Positions 37,040-48,023 of a DNA stretch of 64,000 bases are shown piece after piece. Position 1 is the stretch's first letter. Every line of letters starts with the position of its first letter. The translations under genes were made by a program, and so were the position numbers. The notes below the pieces were generated by a model. The model was given only the letters and a program-made list of their open reading frames with translations, had not been told where the DNA came from and ran no database searches. The stretch comes from Pseudomonas profundi (lineage in GTDB: Bacteria; Pseudomonadota; Gammaproteobacteria; Pseudomonadales; Pseudomonadaceae): positions 133,437 to 197,436 of the forward strand of contig NZ_VTPZ01000007.1 of NCBI RefSeq assembly GCF_008638305.1, written 5' to 3'.

Positions 37040-38722
37040 TTAGTTGCCCTTGTTTTCCATCTGCTGCTTGATCAGATCACCGATGGTGGTCGGACCAGCT
37101 GCCAGCATTTCCTGCTTGCGCAGGTCCTGGATGGCTTCTTTCTCGTCTTCAACGTCCTTGGCCTTGATCGACAGGCTGATGACGCGGCTCTTGCGATCGA
37201 TGCTGATGACCTTGGCTTCAACTTCGTCGCCAACATTCAGAACGTTGCGAGCATCTTCAACGCGATCACGGCTGATTTCGGAGGCTTTCAAAGTACCTTC
37301 GATATCGTCAGCCAGGGTAATTACAGCACCCTTGGCGTCAACTTCCTTGACCGTACCGTTGATGATGCTGCCCTTCTCGTTCAAGGATACGAAGTTGGAG
37401 AACGGATCGTCTTCCAGCTGCTTGATACCCAAAGAGATACGCTCGCGCTCAGGATCAACGGACAGGATGACTGTTTCGATCTCGTCGCCCTTCTTGAAAC
37501 GGCGTACGGCTTCTTCACCGACTTCGTTCCAGGAGATATCGGACAGATGAACCAGGCCGTCGATGCCGCCGTCCAGACCAATGAAGATACCGAAATCGGT
37601 GATCGACTTGATCGAACCGGAGATCTTGTCGCCCTTGTTGAACTTGCTGGAGAACTCTTCCCACGGGTTCATCTTGCACTGCTTGATGCCCAGGGAGATA
37701 CGACGACGATCTTCGTCGATATCCAGAACCATGACTTCCACTTCATCGCCAACCTGAACGACTTTGGAAGGATGGATGTTCTTGTTGGTCCAATCCATTT
37801 CGGAAACGTGCACCAGGCCTTCAACGCCCTCTTCCAGCTCGGCAAAGCAGCCGTAGTCGGTAAGGTTGGTGACCTTCGCGTTAACACGCGTGCCTTCTGG
37901 ATAACGGCCAGTGATGGCGACCCATGGATCTTCGCCCAGCTGCTTCAGACCCAGGGAAACGCGGTTGCGCTCGCGGTCGAATTTCAGCACCTTGACGTCG
38001 ATCTCGTCGCCGACATTGACGATCTCGGAAGGATGCTTGATACGCTTCCAGGCCATATCGGTGATGTGCAGCAGGCCATCTACGCCGCCCAGATCAACGA
38101 AAGCGCCGTAATCGGTGAGGTTCTTGACGATACCTTTGACGACCTGGCCTTCCTGCAAGGTTTCCAGCAGAGCTTCACGCTCGGCACTGTTCTCGGCTTC
38201 GAGGACGGCACGACGGGAAACGACAACGTTGTTGCGCTTCTGGTCCAGCTTGATGACCTTGAATTCCAGCTCTTTGCCTTCCAGGTGCGTGGTATCGCGG
38301 ACCGGACGGACATCGACCAGGGAACCCGGCAGGAACGCGCGGATGGTGTTGACGTCGACGGTAAAGCCACCTTTGACCTTGCCGTTGATAACACCCTTGA
38401 CGATTTCTTCTGCGGCGAAAGCTGCTTCGAGGACTTTCCAGGATTCGGCGCGCTTGGCCTTTTCACGGGACAGCTTGGTCTCACCGAAACCGTCTTCAAC
38501 GGCTTCCAGTGCTACGTGCACCTCATCACCCACGTTGATGGTCAGTTCGCCCTGATCGTTCAGGAACTGCTCACGCGGAATGACACCCTCGGATTTCAGA
38601 CCGGCGTGAACGGTGACCCAATCGGAGTCGATGTCCACAACAATACCGGTGATGATGGAGCCTGGCTCCATATCGAGGGTTACTAGGCTTTCTTCAAAAA
38701 GTTCGGCAAAGCTTTCGCTCAT
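37040..38722 (-). CDS. rpsA: 30S ribosomal protein S1
   Basis: The 560-residue S1 protein, which melts mRNA structure and helps mRNAs dock on the 30S subunit. Six S1 RNA-binding repeats are visible (about 20-87, 105-171, 190-258, 276-345, 362-432, 449-517), each with motifs like GxVxxxTDYGxFVDL and GLVHxSDxxW. Full length for gammaproteobacteria. It lies between cmk and ihfB. In E. coli S1 represses its own translation through a structured leader; a hairpin upstream could serve that here. Confidence 0.97.
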   Translation of the reverse strand: MSESFAELFEESLVTLDMEPGSIITGIVVDIDSDWVTVHAGLKSEGVIPREQFLNDQGELTINVGDEVHVALEAVEDGFGETKLSREKAKRAESWKVLEAAFAAEEIVKGVINGKVKGGFTVDVNTIRAFLPGSLVDVRPVRDTTHLEGKELEFKVIKLDQKRNNVVVSRRAVLEAENSAEREALLETLQEGQVVKGIVKNLTDYGAFVDLGGVDGLLHITDMAWKRIKHPSEIVNVGDEIDVKVLKFDRERNRVSLGLKQLGEDPWVAITGRYPEGTRVNAKVTNLTDYGCFAELEEGVEGLVHVSEMDWTNKNIHPSKVVQVGDEVEVMVLDIDEDRRRISLGIKQCKMNPWEEFSSKFNKGDKISGSIKSITDFGIFIGLDGGIDGLVHLSDISWNEVGEEAVRRFKKGDEIETVILSVDPERERISLGIKQLEDDPFSNFVSLNEKGSIINGTVKEVDAKGAVITLADDIEGTLKASEISRDRVEDARNVLNVGDEVEAKVISIDRKSRVISLSIKAKDVEDEKEAIQDLRKQEMLAAGPTTIGDLIKQQMENKGN

Positions 38723-38835
38723 TTGGATTCCTGTAAATGTTTATTAAGGCAGTAACCGCCTGGCCGCTCTAATGCGGGCCCTGCAGCAAACATACCCGCC
38801 ACGCCACCAGCTTGCGTGGGTTGATTATTTAAACC

Positions 38836-38868
38836 CTTTTACCGGTGGGGCTGGTTTCCCGGTAAAAG
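38836..38868 (-). promoter_or_regulatory. 10-bp inverted repeat in the rpsA leader
   Basis: CTTTTACCGG (38836-38845) and CCGGTAAAAG (38859-38868) are a perfect inverted repeat around a 13-nt loop, between cmk and rpsA. On the rpsA strand it is followed by GGGTTTAAATAAT. It could end cmk transcription partially or shape the rpsA leader. Confidence 0.55.
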
Positions 38869-38878
38869 ACCTTTGAAA

Positions 38879-39571
38879 TCAGTTGAGCAGATCGCGCCTG
38901 AGCGCTTCCGCATGCACCTTTTCCAGGACCTCATCGATTGTCATGCTGGTAGAGTCAATCAGGAGCGCATCCTCAGCAGGCCGTAAAGGCGCAACGCTGC
39001 GGTTCATGTCCCGCTCGTCTCGAGCAACAATCTCATCAAGAAGACTCGCCAGATTAGCAGTTTCACCCTTACCCAGCAACTGCTTGTGGCGCCGTTCAGC
39101 CCTTTCCTCGGGACTGGCGGTCAGAAATACCTTCAGTGGCGCGTCGGTAAATACCACGGTGCCCATATCCCGGCCGTCAGCAACCAGGCCCGGCGGCTCA
39201 CGAAACACGCGTTGACGCTGCAACAACGCCTCGCGAACCGAGGATAACGCAGCGACGACAGAAGCATTGGCGCCGACCGCCTCGCTTCTGATCGCCCGGG
39301 TGACCTCCTCTCCTTCGAGAAGAATGTGCTGTTCCCGGTTGTCTTCCGAGGTTGCGAAGCGGACGTCAAGGTGAGCCGCCAATGCTTCCAGGCTTTTCTC
39401 GTTGTCCAGCGCGATACCATGATTTTGCGCAGCAAACGCCAGCAGCCTGTACAAGGCACCGGAATCGAGAAGATTCCAGCCCAGCTTCGCCGCCAGCAAA
39501 CCTGCAATAGTGCCTTTCCCCGAGCCACCGGGCCCATCGATGGTAATTACCGGTATGGCTTGTTCTGTCAC
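38879..39571 (-). CDS. cmk: cytidylate kinase
   Basis: Phosphorylates CMP and dCMP with ATP (230 aa, soluble). The P-loop [15 protein letters not shown] lies near residue 13, then [14 protein letters not shown] near 36, [12 protein letters not shown] near 130 and [13 protein letters not shown] near 153. Its start overlaps the stop of the fused tyrA-aroA gene by 4 bp, and it precedes rpsA as in most gammaproteobacteria. Confidence 0.96.
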   Translation of the reverse strand: MTEQAIPVITIDGPGGSGKGTIAGLLAAKLGWNLLDSGALYRLLAFAAQNHGIALDNEKSLEALAAHLDVRFATSEDNREQHILLEGEEVTRAIRSEAVGANASVVAALSSVREALLQRQRVFREPPGLVADGRDMGTVVFTDAPLKVFLTASPEERAERRHKQLLGKGETANLASLLDEIVARDERDMNRSVAPLRPAEDALLIDSTSMTIDEVLEKVHAEALRRDLLN

Positions 39572-41811
39572 ACGCTTTCCTCCAACCGGACCTGAATGCC
39601 CGCCGTTTGGGCAAGCCCGATAAAGTCCGGGAATGATGTCGCTACGTTGGCGCAGTCGTTGATATGAATCTCTCCAGTCGCACGCAACGAAGCGACGCTG
39701 AACGACATCGCGATGCGATGATCACCGTGGCTATCAATGCTGCCCCCATGAATATTGCCACCCTCGATAATGATGCCGTCAGGCGTCGGCTCAGCGGACA
39801 CACCCAGCGCCTGCAAGCCGTCCGCCATCACCTGAATGCGATCCGATTCCTTTACCCGCAGCTCCTCTGCACCGCGCAACACGGTGCGGCCTTCAGCGCA
39901 CGCCGCGGCAACAAACAGCGCGGGGAATTCGTCGATAGCCAACGGCACCTGGTCCACAGGAATCTCGATTCCCTTCAGTGACGCATAGCGCACGCGTATA
40001 TCGGCTACTGGCTCGCCACCTACCTCGCGCTCGTTCTCAACAGTCAGGTCGCCACCCATGGCGCGCAGGATATTGATCACGCCGATACGGGTCGGGTTGA
40101 TGCCGACGTGCTCAAGCAGCAGGTCGGACCCTTCGGCAATACTGGCGGCCACCATGAAAAACGCAGCGGACGAGATATCTGCAGGAACGTCGATCTTGCA
40201 CGCCGTCAGCTTATGTCCCGGTTCGACCGTGACCGTGGCGCCTTCGACTTTTACCGGATAGCCAAAGCCTTTCAACATACGCTCGGTGTGGTCACGGGTA
40301 GGCGCAGGCTCGGTGACCGAAGTCGACCCTGATGCATACAAGCCCGCCAACAGCAGGCAGGATTTCACCTGCGCACTTGCCATCGGCATAGTGTAGTCCA
40401 TGCCCATCAGGGTGCCATCGCCGTAGATCCGCAGCGGTGGACGCCCATCGCTGGCGGTCTCGATACGAGCGCCCATTTCACGCAGCGGCTTGGCGACCCG
40501 GCCCATCGGCCGCTTGGAGAGCGACGCATCGCCAGTCAGTACCGTATCGAACCGCTGCGCGGCAAGCAGGCCGGACAGCAAGCGCATGGACGTTCCGGAA
40601 TTGCCCACATACAGCGGACCGGGCGGCGCTTGTAGTCCGTTCATGCCAACACCGTTGATCGTCACCCGGCCGTGGTGCGGGCCTTCGATGACTACGCCCA
40701 TGTCGCGGAACGCCTGCAAGGTCGCCAGGCTGTCCTCGCCCTCGAGGAAACCTTCGACCTCGGTTACCCCTTCGGCGAGTGATCCAAGCATGATTGAGCG
40801 ATGGGAGATAGATTTGTCGCCTGGTACGCGGATGCGTCCTGTGACAGACCCACCCGGAGCGGCTATGAAGTTGGTCATTTTAGTCTGCATGGGTTCCATA
40901 TATGCCCTGCGGGCCAGAATAGTACTGAAATGCTCACGCGCCGACTTAGCCCGGGTAAACACACCCAGCAGGGTATTGGCATCCCGCGCTTCGACCGCCG
41001 CGCGCAAGCGGCTTAAATCCTTGGTAAAGGCATCGAGACTACGCAACACGGCGTCCCGATTGGCCAGAAACACATCGCGCCACATCACCGGATCGCTGGC
41101 GGCAATACGGGTAAAATCCCGGAAACCGCCTGCAGCGTAGCGAAAGATGTCGAGGTTCTCACTGCGGGCGGCCAGCGTATCGACCAGCGAAAACGCCAAC
41201 AGATGCGGCAAATGACTGGTCGCGGCCAGCACTTCATCGTGATCTGTAAGCCCCATGAATTCCACATCTCCACCCAGGGCACGCCACAGGCTCGCCACCC
41301 GCTCGAGTGCCTGCTCGCTGGTATTTTCCAGCGGAGTGAGAATGACCTTGTGTCGCTTGAACAGATCTGCCCGTGCAGCTTCGATACCGCTTTTTTCCGA
41401 ACCGGCGATCGGATGACCCGGCACGAACAGCGACGGGATATTGCCGAACGCCTTCTCAACCGCTTCGACGACCCCGCGTTTGGTACTGCCGGCATCGGTC
41501 AATACAGCCCGACCCAGGTCCAGCGTGGCCAACGCAGCGAGCACTTCTTCCATTGCCAGCACTGGCACGGCGAGCATGATGACATCGGCCCCCTGCACCG
41601 CCTCGGCCAGATCGGCAGTGACCCGGTCCACGATCCCGAGCGGAACAGCCATACGACGCGCCATCGGATCAGGATCGCAACCGACCACTTCCCGACAGAT
41701 CCCGCTGGCCCGCAAGCCCTTCGCAAAGGAGCCGCCAATGAGGCCCAGCCCTACTACCGCCAGCCGCCCGATAATAGGCGCCTCGGGTGACGGAGCGGTG
41801 ACATCATTCAT
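39568..41811 (-). CDS. fused prephenate dehydrogenase / EPSP synthase
   Basis: A 747-residue bifunctional protein. Residues 1-300 form a prephenate dehydrogenase (tyrosine branch) with the NAD motif [16 protein letters not shown], while about 310-747 form 3-phosphoshikimate 1-carboxyvinyltransferase (AroA, shikimate pathway) with [36 protein letters not shown] and KESDRIQ. The same fusion is known in P. aeruginosa. The upstream in-frame start would run deep into his[11 protein letters not shown] was chosen and overlaps hisC by 8 bp. It links an early and a late step of aromatic synthesis in one chain. Confidence 0.95.
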   Translation of the reverse strand: MNDVTAPSPEAPIIGRLAVVGLGLIGGSFAKGLRASGICREVVGCDPDPMARRMAVPLGIVDRVTADLAEAVQGADVIMLAVPVLAMEEVLAALATLDLGRAVLTDAGSTKRGVVEAVEKAFGNIPSLFVPGHPIAGSEKSGIEAARADLFKRHKVILTPLENTSEQALERVASLWRALGGDVEFMGLTDHDEVLAATSHLPHLLAFSLVDTLAARSENLDIFRYAAGGFRDFTRIAASDPVMWRDVFLANRDAVLRSLDAFTKDLSRLRAAVEARDANTLLGVFTRAKSAREHFSTILARRAYMEPMQTKMTNFIAAPGGSVTGRIRVPGDKSISHRSIMLGSLAEGVTEVEGFLEGEDSLATLQAFRDMGVVIEGPHHGRVTINGVGMNGLQAPPGPLYVGNSGTSMRLLSGLLAAQRFDTVLTGDASLSKRPMGRVAKPLREMGARIETASDGRPPLRIYGDGTLMGMDYTMPMASAQVKSCLLLAGLYASGSTSVTEPAPTRDHTERMLKGFGYPVKVEGATVTVEPGHKLTACKIDVPADISSAAFFMVAASIAEGSDLLLEHVGINPTRIGVINILRAMGGDLTVENEREVGGEPVADIRVRYASLKGIEIPVDQVPLAIDEFPALFVAAACAEGRTVLRGAEELRVKESDRIQVMADGLQALGVSAEPTPDGIIIEGGNIHGGSIDSHGDHRIAMSFSVASLRATGEIHINDCANVATSFPDFIGLAQTAGIQVRLEESV

Positions 41812-42916
41812 CGGCCAGGACCTCTGCCAGCGCATCCAGGAAACGCTGGTTTTCGGCCGGCAACCCAATGGTGACACGCAGGTGATTCGGCATGCCGTAG
41901 CCTGCAACGGGACGTACGATGACGCCCCTGCGCAACAGCCCCTGGTAAACAGGCGCTGCTTCGCGTCCAAGATCGACCGCAATGAAGTTGCCGCGCGAGG
42001 GAATCCAGTTCAGCCCCAGCTCACGGAACCCCTGCTCCAACTGCGCCATGCCTTCGCGATTGGCGCGGCGACTTTCTTCCAGGTAGGCGTGATCAGACAG
42101 ACTGGCCACTGCGGCCGCCAGCGCGAGACTGTTTACGTTGAATGGCTGGCGAACCCGGTTCAGCACATCTGCGATAGCCGGACTACTGATGCAATACCCG
42201 ACGCGCAAAGCGGCCAGGCCATACGCCTTGGAGAAGGTGCGCGATACGACCACATTGGAATAGCGCGTCACGTAATCGAAGCCATTCACTGCGTGCTCGT
42301 CTTCGACGTACTCGGTATAGGCCTCGTCCAGCACCACCAGCACCCGCTCAGGCACCCGGTCAAGAAAGGCTTCTAGCGCCGCGCGCTCTACCCAGGTACC
42401 CGTCGGGTTATTCGGGTTCGCCACAAATATCACGCGTGTAGCTGGCGTGATCGCGGCCGCCATGGCGTCGAGATCATGCCCCCAATCGCGCGCAGGCACT
42501 TCCACCGCGCGGGCGCCCACCGCCTGAGTGACGATCGGATACACAGCAAAAGCGTGCTGACTGAAGATCACCTCATGCTCAGGTGCAACGAAGGCGCGGG
42601 CCAGCAACTCGAGAATGTCATTGGAGCCGTTTCCGAGTGTAATCATCGCCAGGTCAAACCCGAAGCGGCTACCAATAGCCTGCTTCAGAGCAAAACCGTT
42701 ACCGTCCGGATATCGGGTCAGATCCGGTAATGCCTGCTGGATGGCCTTGATTGCCATCGGTGCCGGACCGAGCGGATTCTCGTTGCTTGCCAGTTTGATG
42801 ATTTCAGCCGGATCGAGATCGAATTCCCGAGCCAGCTCTTCAATGGGCTTTCCGGGTACATAGGGGCTCAACTTCTGCACGCCCGGAAGCGCCAGGGCGA
42901 GGAAATCACAACTCAT
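41804..42916 (-). CDS. hisC: histidinol-phosphate/aromatic aminotransferase (HisC2 type)
   Basis: PLP-dependent class I/II aminotransferase of 370 aa. The PLP lysine is in VVSRTFSKAYGLAALRVGY near residue 225, substrate loop VPGKPIEELAREF near 21, and NPNNPTGTW near 167. Position between pheA and tyrA-aroA suggests that it mainly transaminates prephenate or phenylpyruvate to the aromatic products, as proposed for Pseudomonas HisC2, though histidinol-phosphate activity is likely kept. Overlaps the next gene by 8 bp. Confidence 0.93.
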   Translation of the reverse strand: MSCDFLALALPGVQKLSPYVPGKPIEELAREFDLDPAEIIKLASNENPLGPAPMAIKAIQQALPDLTRYPDGNGFALKQAIGSRFGFDLAMITLGNGSNDILELLARAFVAPEHEVIFSQHAFAVYPIVTQAVGARAVEVPARDWGHDLDAMAAAITPATRVIFVANPNNPTGTWVERAALEAFLDRVPERVLVVLDEAYTEYVEDEHAVNGFDYVTRYSNVVVSRTFSKAYGLAALRVGYCISSPAIADVLNRVRQPFNVNSLALAAAVASLSDHAYLEESRRANREGMAQLEQGFRELGLNWIPSRGNFIAVDLGREAAPVYQGLLRRGVIVRPVAGYGMPNHLRVTIGLPAENQRFLDALAEVLADE

Positions 42917-42988
42917 AGTTCATACCTCAAGCTTCGAGAGAGACCGGGCAATGCTGTTCGCAAACAACGCTTGCCCGCTACAGGCAGA

Positions 42989-44092
42989 TTACAGGACGGC
43001 TTTTGGATAGGAGCCCAACACCTTCACAGCCACCGAATCGTTGTTGACCTTTTCCAGCACATCCCTGACCAGGGGATCATCCTGATGGCCAAAGAAATCG
43101 ATGAAGAAGACGTAAGTCCACTTGCCGATGCGCGACGGACGCGTTTCGATCCGCGTCAGATCAATTCCATTGGCATGGAAAGGCTGCAGCAGCTCATGCA
43201 GCGCGCCAGGCTTGTTGCGCGTGGACACAATAACGGAGGTCTTGTCATCACCGGTCGAAGGCACTGACTGAGTGCCAATAATGAGGAAGCGCGTGGAGTT
43301 ATCCGGACGGTCTTCAATCTTCTCGGCAATCTTGGTCAGCTCGTACAACTCACAGGCCATATCACCGGCGATAGCCGCGGAGTTCCATTCTCCACGAACC
43401 CGCTTGGCTGCCTCGGCGTTGCTGCTGACTGCCACCCGCTCGACGTTGGGGTAATGCGCATCCAGCCACTTGCGGCACTGCGCCAACGACTGGGCGTGAG
43501 AATACACGCGGGAAATCTTGTCAGTGCGGGTGTTCTCGCCGACCAGTAAATGGTGATGAATACGCAGCTCGACCTCGCCACAGATGACCATATCGTGTTC
43601 GAGAAAGCTGTCGAGCGTATGGTTGATTGCCCCTTCCGTGGAATTCTCCACCGGCACCACGCCGAATTGCACCGCGCCAGCGGCAACCTCCCGGAAGATT
43701 TCGTCGATGGCCGCCATCGGCACACTGATCACCGAATGCCCGAAATGCTTGATCGCGGCAGCCTGGGTAAAGGTGCCCTCCGGCCCCAGGTAGGCGACCT
43801 TGAGCGGCTCTTCAAGTGCCAGGCAGGCAGACATGATTTCGCGGAACAGCCGGGCCATTTCCTCGTTATCGAGGGGCCCCTTGTTCAGCTCCATGATGTG
43901 TTTGAGTACCCAGGCCTCACGTTCAGGCCGGTAGTACACCGGCTTGGCACCGGCGGGCAACGACTTCTGCTTGACCTGAGCAACCGTCTGCGCGCACTGG
44001 GCGCGCTCACTGATCAGCTCGAGAATCTTCTCGTCAATCGTATCAATACGGTTTCGTAGAGCCTGGAGCTGCGCTTCATCTGACATGGACAT
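42989..44092 (-). CDS. pheA: bifunctional chorismate mutase / prephenate dehydratase (P-protein)
   Basis: Makes phenylpyruvate from chorismate (367 aa). An N-terminal AroQ chorismate mutase (about 5-92; LRNRIDTIDEKILELISERA) is followed by prephenate dehydratase (about 97-275; VAYLGPEGTFTQAA, VVPVENSTEGAINHTLD, and STRFLIIG with the catalytic Thr-Arg) and a C-terminal ACT domain (about 285-365; NKPGALHELLQPF and RIETRPSRIGKW) that binds phenylalanine for feedback inhibition. The start ATG overlaps the serC stop as TGATG; a TTG one codon upstream is unlikely. Confidence 0.96.
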   Translation of the reverse strand: MSMSDEAQLQALRNRIDTIDEKILELISERAQCAQTVAQVKQKSLPAGAKPVYYRPEREAWVLKHIMELNKGPLDNEEMARLFREIMSACLALEEPLKVAYLGPEGTFTQAAAIKHFGHSVISVPMAAIDEIFREVAAGAVQFGVVPVENSTEGAINHTLDSFLEHDMVICGEVELRIHHHLLVGENTRTDKISRVYSHAQSLAQCRKWLDAHYPNVERVAVSSNAEAAKRVRGEWNSAAIAGDMACELYELTKIAEKIEDRPDNSTRFLIIGTQSVPSTGDDKTSVIVSTRNKPGALHELLQPFHANGIDLTRIETRPSRIGKWTYVFFIDFFGHQDDPLVRDVLEKVNNDSVAVKVLGSYPKAVL

Positions 44093-45183
44093 CAACCGTG
44101 CTGTTTCTCGAATTCGGCCATATAGGCCACCAGCGCATCCACCGCCGTTTCAGGCACTGCGTTATAGATGGAAGCGCGCATACCGCCTACTGACCGGTGC
44201 CCCTTCAGGTTGAGCAGGCCGCGCTCAGCCGCGCCCGCAAGGAAAGGCTTGTCCAGCCGATCATCAGCCAGCCGGAACGGAATGTTCATCCACGACCGGT
44301 CGGCGATGTTGATCGGATTGGTATACAGCTCGCTGCCATCGATAGCCGCGTAGAGCTTGCGCTGCTTGGCATCGTTGATCTTTTCCATCGCATCCAGACC
44401 ACCCTTGTCCTTCAGCCACTGGAAAATCAGGCCGGAGAGATACCAGGCAAAGGTCGGCGGCGTGTTGTACATCGATCCGTTCTTGGCTGCCACGCTGTAG
44501 TCGAGCATGGTGGGGCACTTGCTGTGCGCCTTGCCCAGCAGACTTTCGTGAACGATGACGACTACCAGACCGCTGGGCCCGATGTTCTTCTGTGCGCCGG
44601 CATAGATCAGACCAAATTTCGACACGTCCAGCGGACGGGACAGGATGGTCGAGGACATATCCGCGACCAATGGTTTGTCGCCTACTTCCGGAATCCAGTT
44701 GAACTCCAGCCCACCGATGGTCTCGTTGGGGGTGTAATGTACGTAGGCCGCCTCGTCTGACAGGCTCCACTCGTTCTGCCCCGGAATAGCGAAATAGTCA
44801 TAGGCCTCTGCCGAGGCGGCCACATTGACGTGCCCGTACCGGGACGCTTCCTCGATGGCCTTGCGTGACCATATACCGGTATCGATATAGTCGGCGCTTC
44901 CGCCTTCTCCCAGCAGATTCAACGGTATCTGCGCAAACTGCTGGCTCGCGCCACCCTGCAGAAACAACACGCGGTAGTCACTCGGGATCAATAGCAGATC
45001 GCGTAAATCCTGCTCCGCGCGCTCGGCGATACCGACGAACTCATCACTGCGGTGGCTCATTTCCATGACTGACAGACCCTTGCCCTGCCAGTCAAGCAAA
45101 TCAGCCTGGGCTTGCTGCAGTACCGCTTCGGGTAGCGCGGCCGGGCCGGCGCAGAAATTGAACAGACGCTTGCTCACATTCAC
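44092..45183 (-). CDS. serC: phosphoserine aminotransferase
   Basis: PLP enzyme (363 aa) of serine and pyridoxal biosynthesis that converts 3-phosphohydroxypyruvate to phosphoserine. [15 protein letters not shown] at the start, [15 protein letters not shown] near 75 and the PLP lysine in [14 protein letters not shown] near 195 are family marks. Overlaps both gyrA (4 bp) and pheA, so the message gyrA-serC-pheA-hisC-tyrA/aroA-cmk may be continuous. Confidence 0.96.
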   Translation of the reverse strand: MNVSKRLFNFCAGPAALPEAVLQQAQADLLDWQGKGLSVMEMSHRSDEFVGIAERAEQDLRDLLLIPSDYRVLFLQGGASQQFAQIPLNLLGEGGSADYIDTGIWSRKAIEEASRYGHVNVAASAEAYDYFAIPGQNEWSLSDEAAYVHYTPNETIGGLEFNWIPEVGDKPLVADMSSTILSRPLDVSKFGLIYAGAQKNIGPSGLVVVIVHESLLGKAHSKCPTMLDYSVAAKNGSMYNTPPTFAWYLSGLIFQWLKDKGGLDAMEKINDAKQRKLYAAIDGSELYTNPINIADRSWMNIPFRLADDRLDKPFLAGAAERGLLNLKGHRSVGGMRASIYNAVPETAVDALVAYMAEFEKQHG

Positions 45184-47825
45184 TCCTGGTCATCAATCGT
45201 CGGTGCGGCATCATCGTCTGCCGGGCCGGTCGCCATGTCATCCGTCACATCCGCTGCGTCGGCATCTTCTTCGAGTTCCTCATCATCAAGCTCGCTGGGC
45301 TCTTGCACGCGCTCCAGGCCGACCAGCTTCTCGCCATTGGATAGCTTGATAAGCGTCACGCCCTGGGTATTGCGCGACAGGCTGGATACTTCGCTGACGC
45401 GGGTACGCACCAATGTGCCCTGATCGGAAATCAACATGATTTCCTCACCGTCGACGACCTGTACGGCCCCGACCAGCGGACCATTGCGCTCATTGGAGAC
45501 CATGGCAATGACGCCCTGACCACCGCGCTTGTACTGGGGGAAGTCCTCGATTGGAGTGCGCTTACCGAAGCCTCGCTCGGAGGCGGTAAGGATCGCAGTG
45601 CCTTCTTCAGCCACGATCATCGACACCAGGCACTGCCCTTCTGCCAGGCGCATACCGCGCACACCACGGGCCGTACGACCCATTGCCCGCACATCGGTCT
45701 CCTTGAATCGAGTCACCTTGCCGCCATCGGAGAACAGCATGATTTCACGTTCACCATTGGTCACAGCGGCGGAGATCAGCGTATCGCCTTCGTCCAGATC
45801 CAGCGCGATCAGACCCACTGTACGCTGACGACTGAACTGCTCGAGCGGCGTCTTCTTCACCGTGCCCTTGGCGGTCGCCATGAACACAAACCAGCCTTCG
45901 GTGTATTCATCGACCGGCAGCATCGTTGTGATGTACTCGCCCTCGTCCAGCGGTAACAGATTCACCAGCGGACGGCCACGCGCGGTGCGGGACGCCTCGG
46001 GAATTTCGTAGGTCTTGAGCCAGTACACCTTGCCCTTGCTCGAGAACATCATGATGGTTGTGTGACTGTTGGCTACCAGCAGGTGAGAAACATAATCCTC
46101 ATCCTTCACGCCTGTGGCTGCTTTCCCACGGCCGCCCCGGCGCTGCGCCTGATAATCAGCCAGCGGCTGGCTCTTCGCGTAACCGCCATGGGAAATAGTG
46201 ACAACGCGGTCTTCCTCGGTGATCAGGTCTGCGATAGTCAGATCCAGGCGTGAGGCGACAATTTCACTGCGACGGGCATCGCCGTAGTTGCTGCGAATCA
46301 GCTCGAGCTCCTCGACGATCACTTCCATCAGCCGTACCTGGCTGTTCAGAATGCGCAACAGCTCGCCGATCTGGACCAGGATTTCCTGATACTCGGTCAG
46401 CAGTTTTTCATGCTCCAGACCGGTCAGGCGATGCAGGCGCAATTCGAGAATGGCCTGAGCCTGTTCCGGAGACAGATAATATTTGCCTTCACGCAGCCCG
46501 TACTGCTCAGGCAGCTCATCGGGGCGACAGACATCCGCACCAGCACGATCGACCATCTCCAACACCGCACCGGGTTCCCAGGCAGTGGAAATCAGACGTT
46601 CCTTGGCTTCAGCTGGTGAGGGCGATGCCTTGATCAGTGCAATGACCGGGTCGATATTGGATAACGCAACCGCCTGACCTTCAAGAATATGGCCGCGTTC
46701 ACGCGCCTTGCGCAATTCATATACGGTACGGCGGGTAACCACTTCCCGTCGATGCCGTACGAAGGCTTCCAGCAGCTCCTTGAGATTAAGGATCCGTGGG
46801 CGCCCATCCAGCAAACCAACGATATTGATGCCGAATACGTTCTGCATCTGGGTTTGCGAGTACAGGTTGTTCAGCACGACCTCGGCCACTTCGCCGCGAC
46901 GCAGTTCGATAACTACGCGCATGCCGTCCTTGTCGGACTCATCGCGCAGCTCAGTAATGCCTTCGATCTTCTTCTCTTTAACCAGCTCGGCGATCTTCTC
47001 GATCAAACGAGCCTTGTTGACCTGGTACGGTAGCTCATGGATGAGAATCTGCTGGCGGCCACCGACCTTGTCGATGTCCTCGATCTCGCAACGAGCGCGA
47101 ACGTAAATGCGGCCGCGACCGGTCTTGTAGGCTTCAACAATGCCCGCTCGCCCGTTGATGATCCCGGCCGTGGGAAAGTCAGGACCCGGAATATGTTCCA
47201 TCAATTCATCAATGGACATTTCAGGGTTGGCAATCAGCGCCAAACACCCGTTGATGACCTCGGTCAGGTTGTGCGGCGGAATATTGGTCGCCATACCGAC
47301 TGCGATACCGCTGGAACCGTTTACCAGCAGGTTCGGGACCTTGGTCGGGAGTACCGCTGGGATCTGCTCGGTACCGTCATAGTTTGGTACCCAGTCAACG
47401 GTTTCCTTTTCCAGGTCGGCCAGCAGCTCATGGGCCAGCTTGGTCATCCGGATTTCGGTATATCGCATGGCAGCAGCGCTGTCGCCATCTACCGAACCGA
47501 AGTTGCCCTGCCCGTCCACCAGCAGGTAACGCAGCGAGAATGGCTGAGCCATACGAACAATGGTGTCGTATACGGCGGAGTCGCCATGCGGGTGATATTT
47601 ACCGATGACGTCACCCACCACACGGGCGGATTTCTTGTATGGCTTGTTCCAGTCGTTATTCAGCTCGCTCATGGCGAACAGCACGCGGCGGTGAACCGGC
47701 TTCAGGCCATCGCGCACGTCAGGCAGAGCACGACCGACGATCACGCTCATGGCGTAGTCGAGGTAGGACTGTTTCAGCTCGTCTTCGATATTGACTGGAA
47801 GGATTTCTTTGGCCAGTTCGCCCAT
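45180..47825 (-). CDS. gyrA: DNA gyrase subunit A
   Basis: Breakage-reunion subunit (881 aa) of the type II topoisomerase that introduces negative supercoils. The N-terminal winged helix includes the quinolone-resistance region [13 protein letters not shown] with Ser83 and Asp87 in the susceptible (wild-type) form, and catalytic Tyr122 in [11 protein letters not shown]. The C-terminal half holds beta-pinwheel repeats including the GyrA-box QRRGGRGK. An acidic tail rich in Glu/Asp ends the protein. Neighbour order matches Pseudomonas. Confidence 0.97.
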   Translation of the reverse strand: MGELAKEILPVNIEDELKQSYLDYAMSVIVGRALPDVRDGLKPVHRRVLFAMSELNNDWNKPYKKSARVVGDVIGKYHPHGDSAVYDTIVRMAQPFSLRYLLVDGQGNFGSVDGDSAAAMRYTEIRMTKLAHELLADLEKETVDWVPNYDGTEQIPAVLPTKVPNLLVNGSSGIAVGMATNIPPHNLTEVINGCLALIANPEMSIDELMEHIPGPDFPTAGIINGRAGIVEAYKTGRGRIYVRARCEIEDIDKVGGRQQILIHELPYQVNKARLIEKIAELVKEKKIEGITELRDESDKDGMRVVIELRRGEVAEVVLNNLYSQTQMQNVFGINIVGLLDGRPRILNLKELLEAFVRHRREVVTRRTVYELRKARERGHILEGQAVALSNIDPVIALIKASPSPAEAKERLISTAWEPGAVLEMVDRAGADVCRPDELPEQYGLREGKYYLSPEQAQAILELRLHRLTGLEHEKLLTEYQEILVQIGELLRILNSQVRLMEVIVEELELIRSNYGDARRSEIVASRLDLTIADLITEEDRVVTISHGGYAKSQPLADYQAQRRGGRGKAATGVKDEDYVSHLLVANSHTTIMMFSSKGKVYWLKTYEIPEASRTARGRPLVNLLPLDEGEYITTMLPVDEYTEGWFVFMATAKGTVKKTPLEQFSRQRTVGLIALDLDEGDTLISAAVTNGEREIMLFSDGGKVTRFKETDVRAMGRTARGVRGMRLAEGQCLVSMIVAEEGTAILTASERGFGKRTPIEDFPQYKRGGQGVIAMVSNERNGPLVGAVQVVDGEEIMLISDQGTLVRTRVSEVSSLSRNTQGVTLIKLSNGEKLVGLERVQEPSELDDEELEEDADAADVTDDMATGPADDDAAPTIDDQE

Positions 47826-47890
47826 GAAACGGCATTCCTTTTGGTGGCGGCAACCTGATGATGCCTATCGCGTAAGATCGACGCTTGCGA

Positions 47891-47906
47891 GGCCTCCTGA
47901 GAGGCC
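47891..47906 (-). promoter_or_regulatory. hairpin in the gyrA leader
   Basis: GGCCTC-CTGA-GAGGCC is a perfect 6-bp hairpin about 65 bp upstream of the gyrA start. The gap to mtnA also holds the perfect 8-bp hairpin CGCTCACA/TGTGAGCG at 47972-47994, just past the mtnA stop, which may end mtnA transcription. No clear sigma-70 promoter stands out. Confidence 0.4.
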
Positions 47907-48023
47907 CCGGATTAAAGGCGGAAAGTGTACCACAGTCGAGCCCTGGAGGGAGTCGCAAGAAAGGCTGGGGGCGCTCACAAGCTTACTGTGAGCGTAAATC
48001 TGCCCGGGGATGCGAAAGCGCTC

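Noticed and set aside
37547-38686. Plus-strand reading frame of about 380 codons opposite rpsA
   Set aside because: Antisense shadow of the S1 repeats; its apparent repeats mirror those of S1.
46483-46677. Further small frames within gyrA and similar genes
   Set aside because: Shadows in other frames of conserved genes without independent support.
47037-47858. Plus-strand reading frame opposite gyrA
   Set aside because: Antisense shadow; gyrA is complete and conserved through this region.
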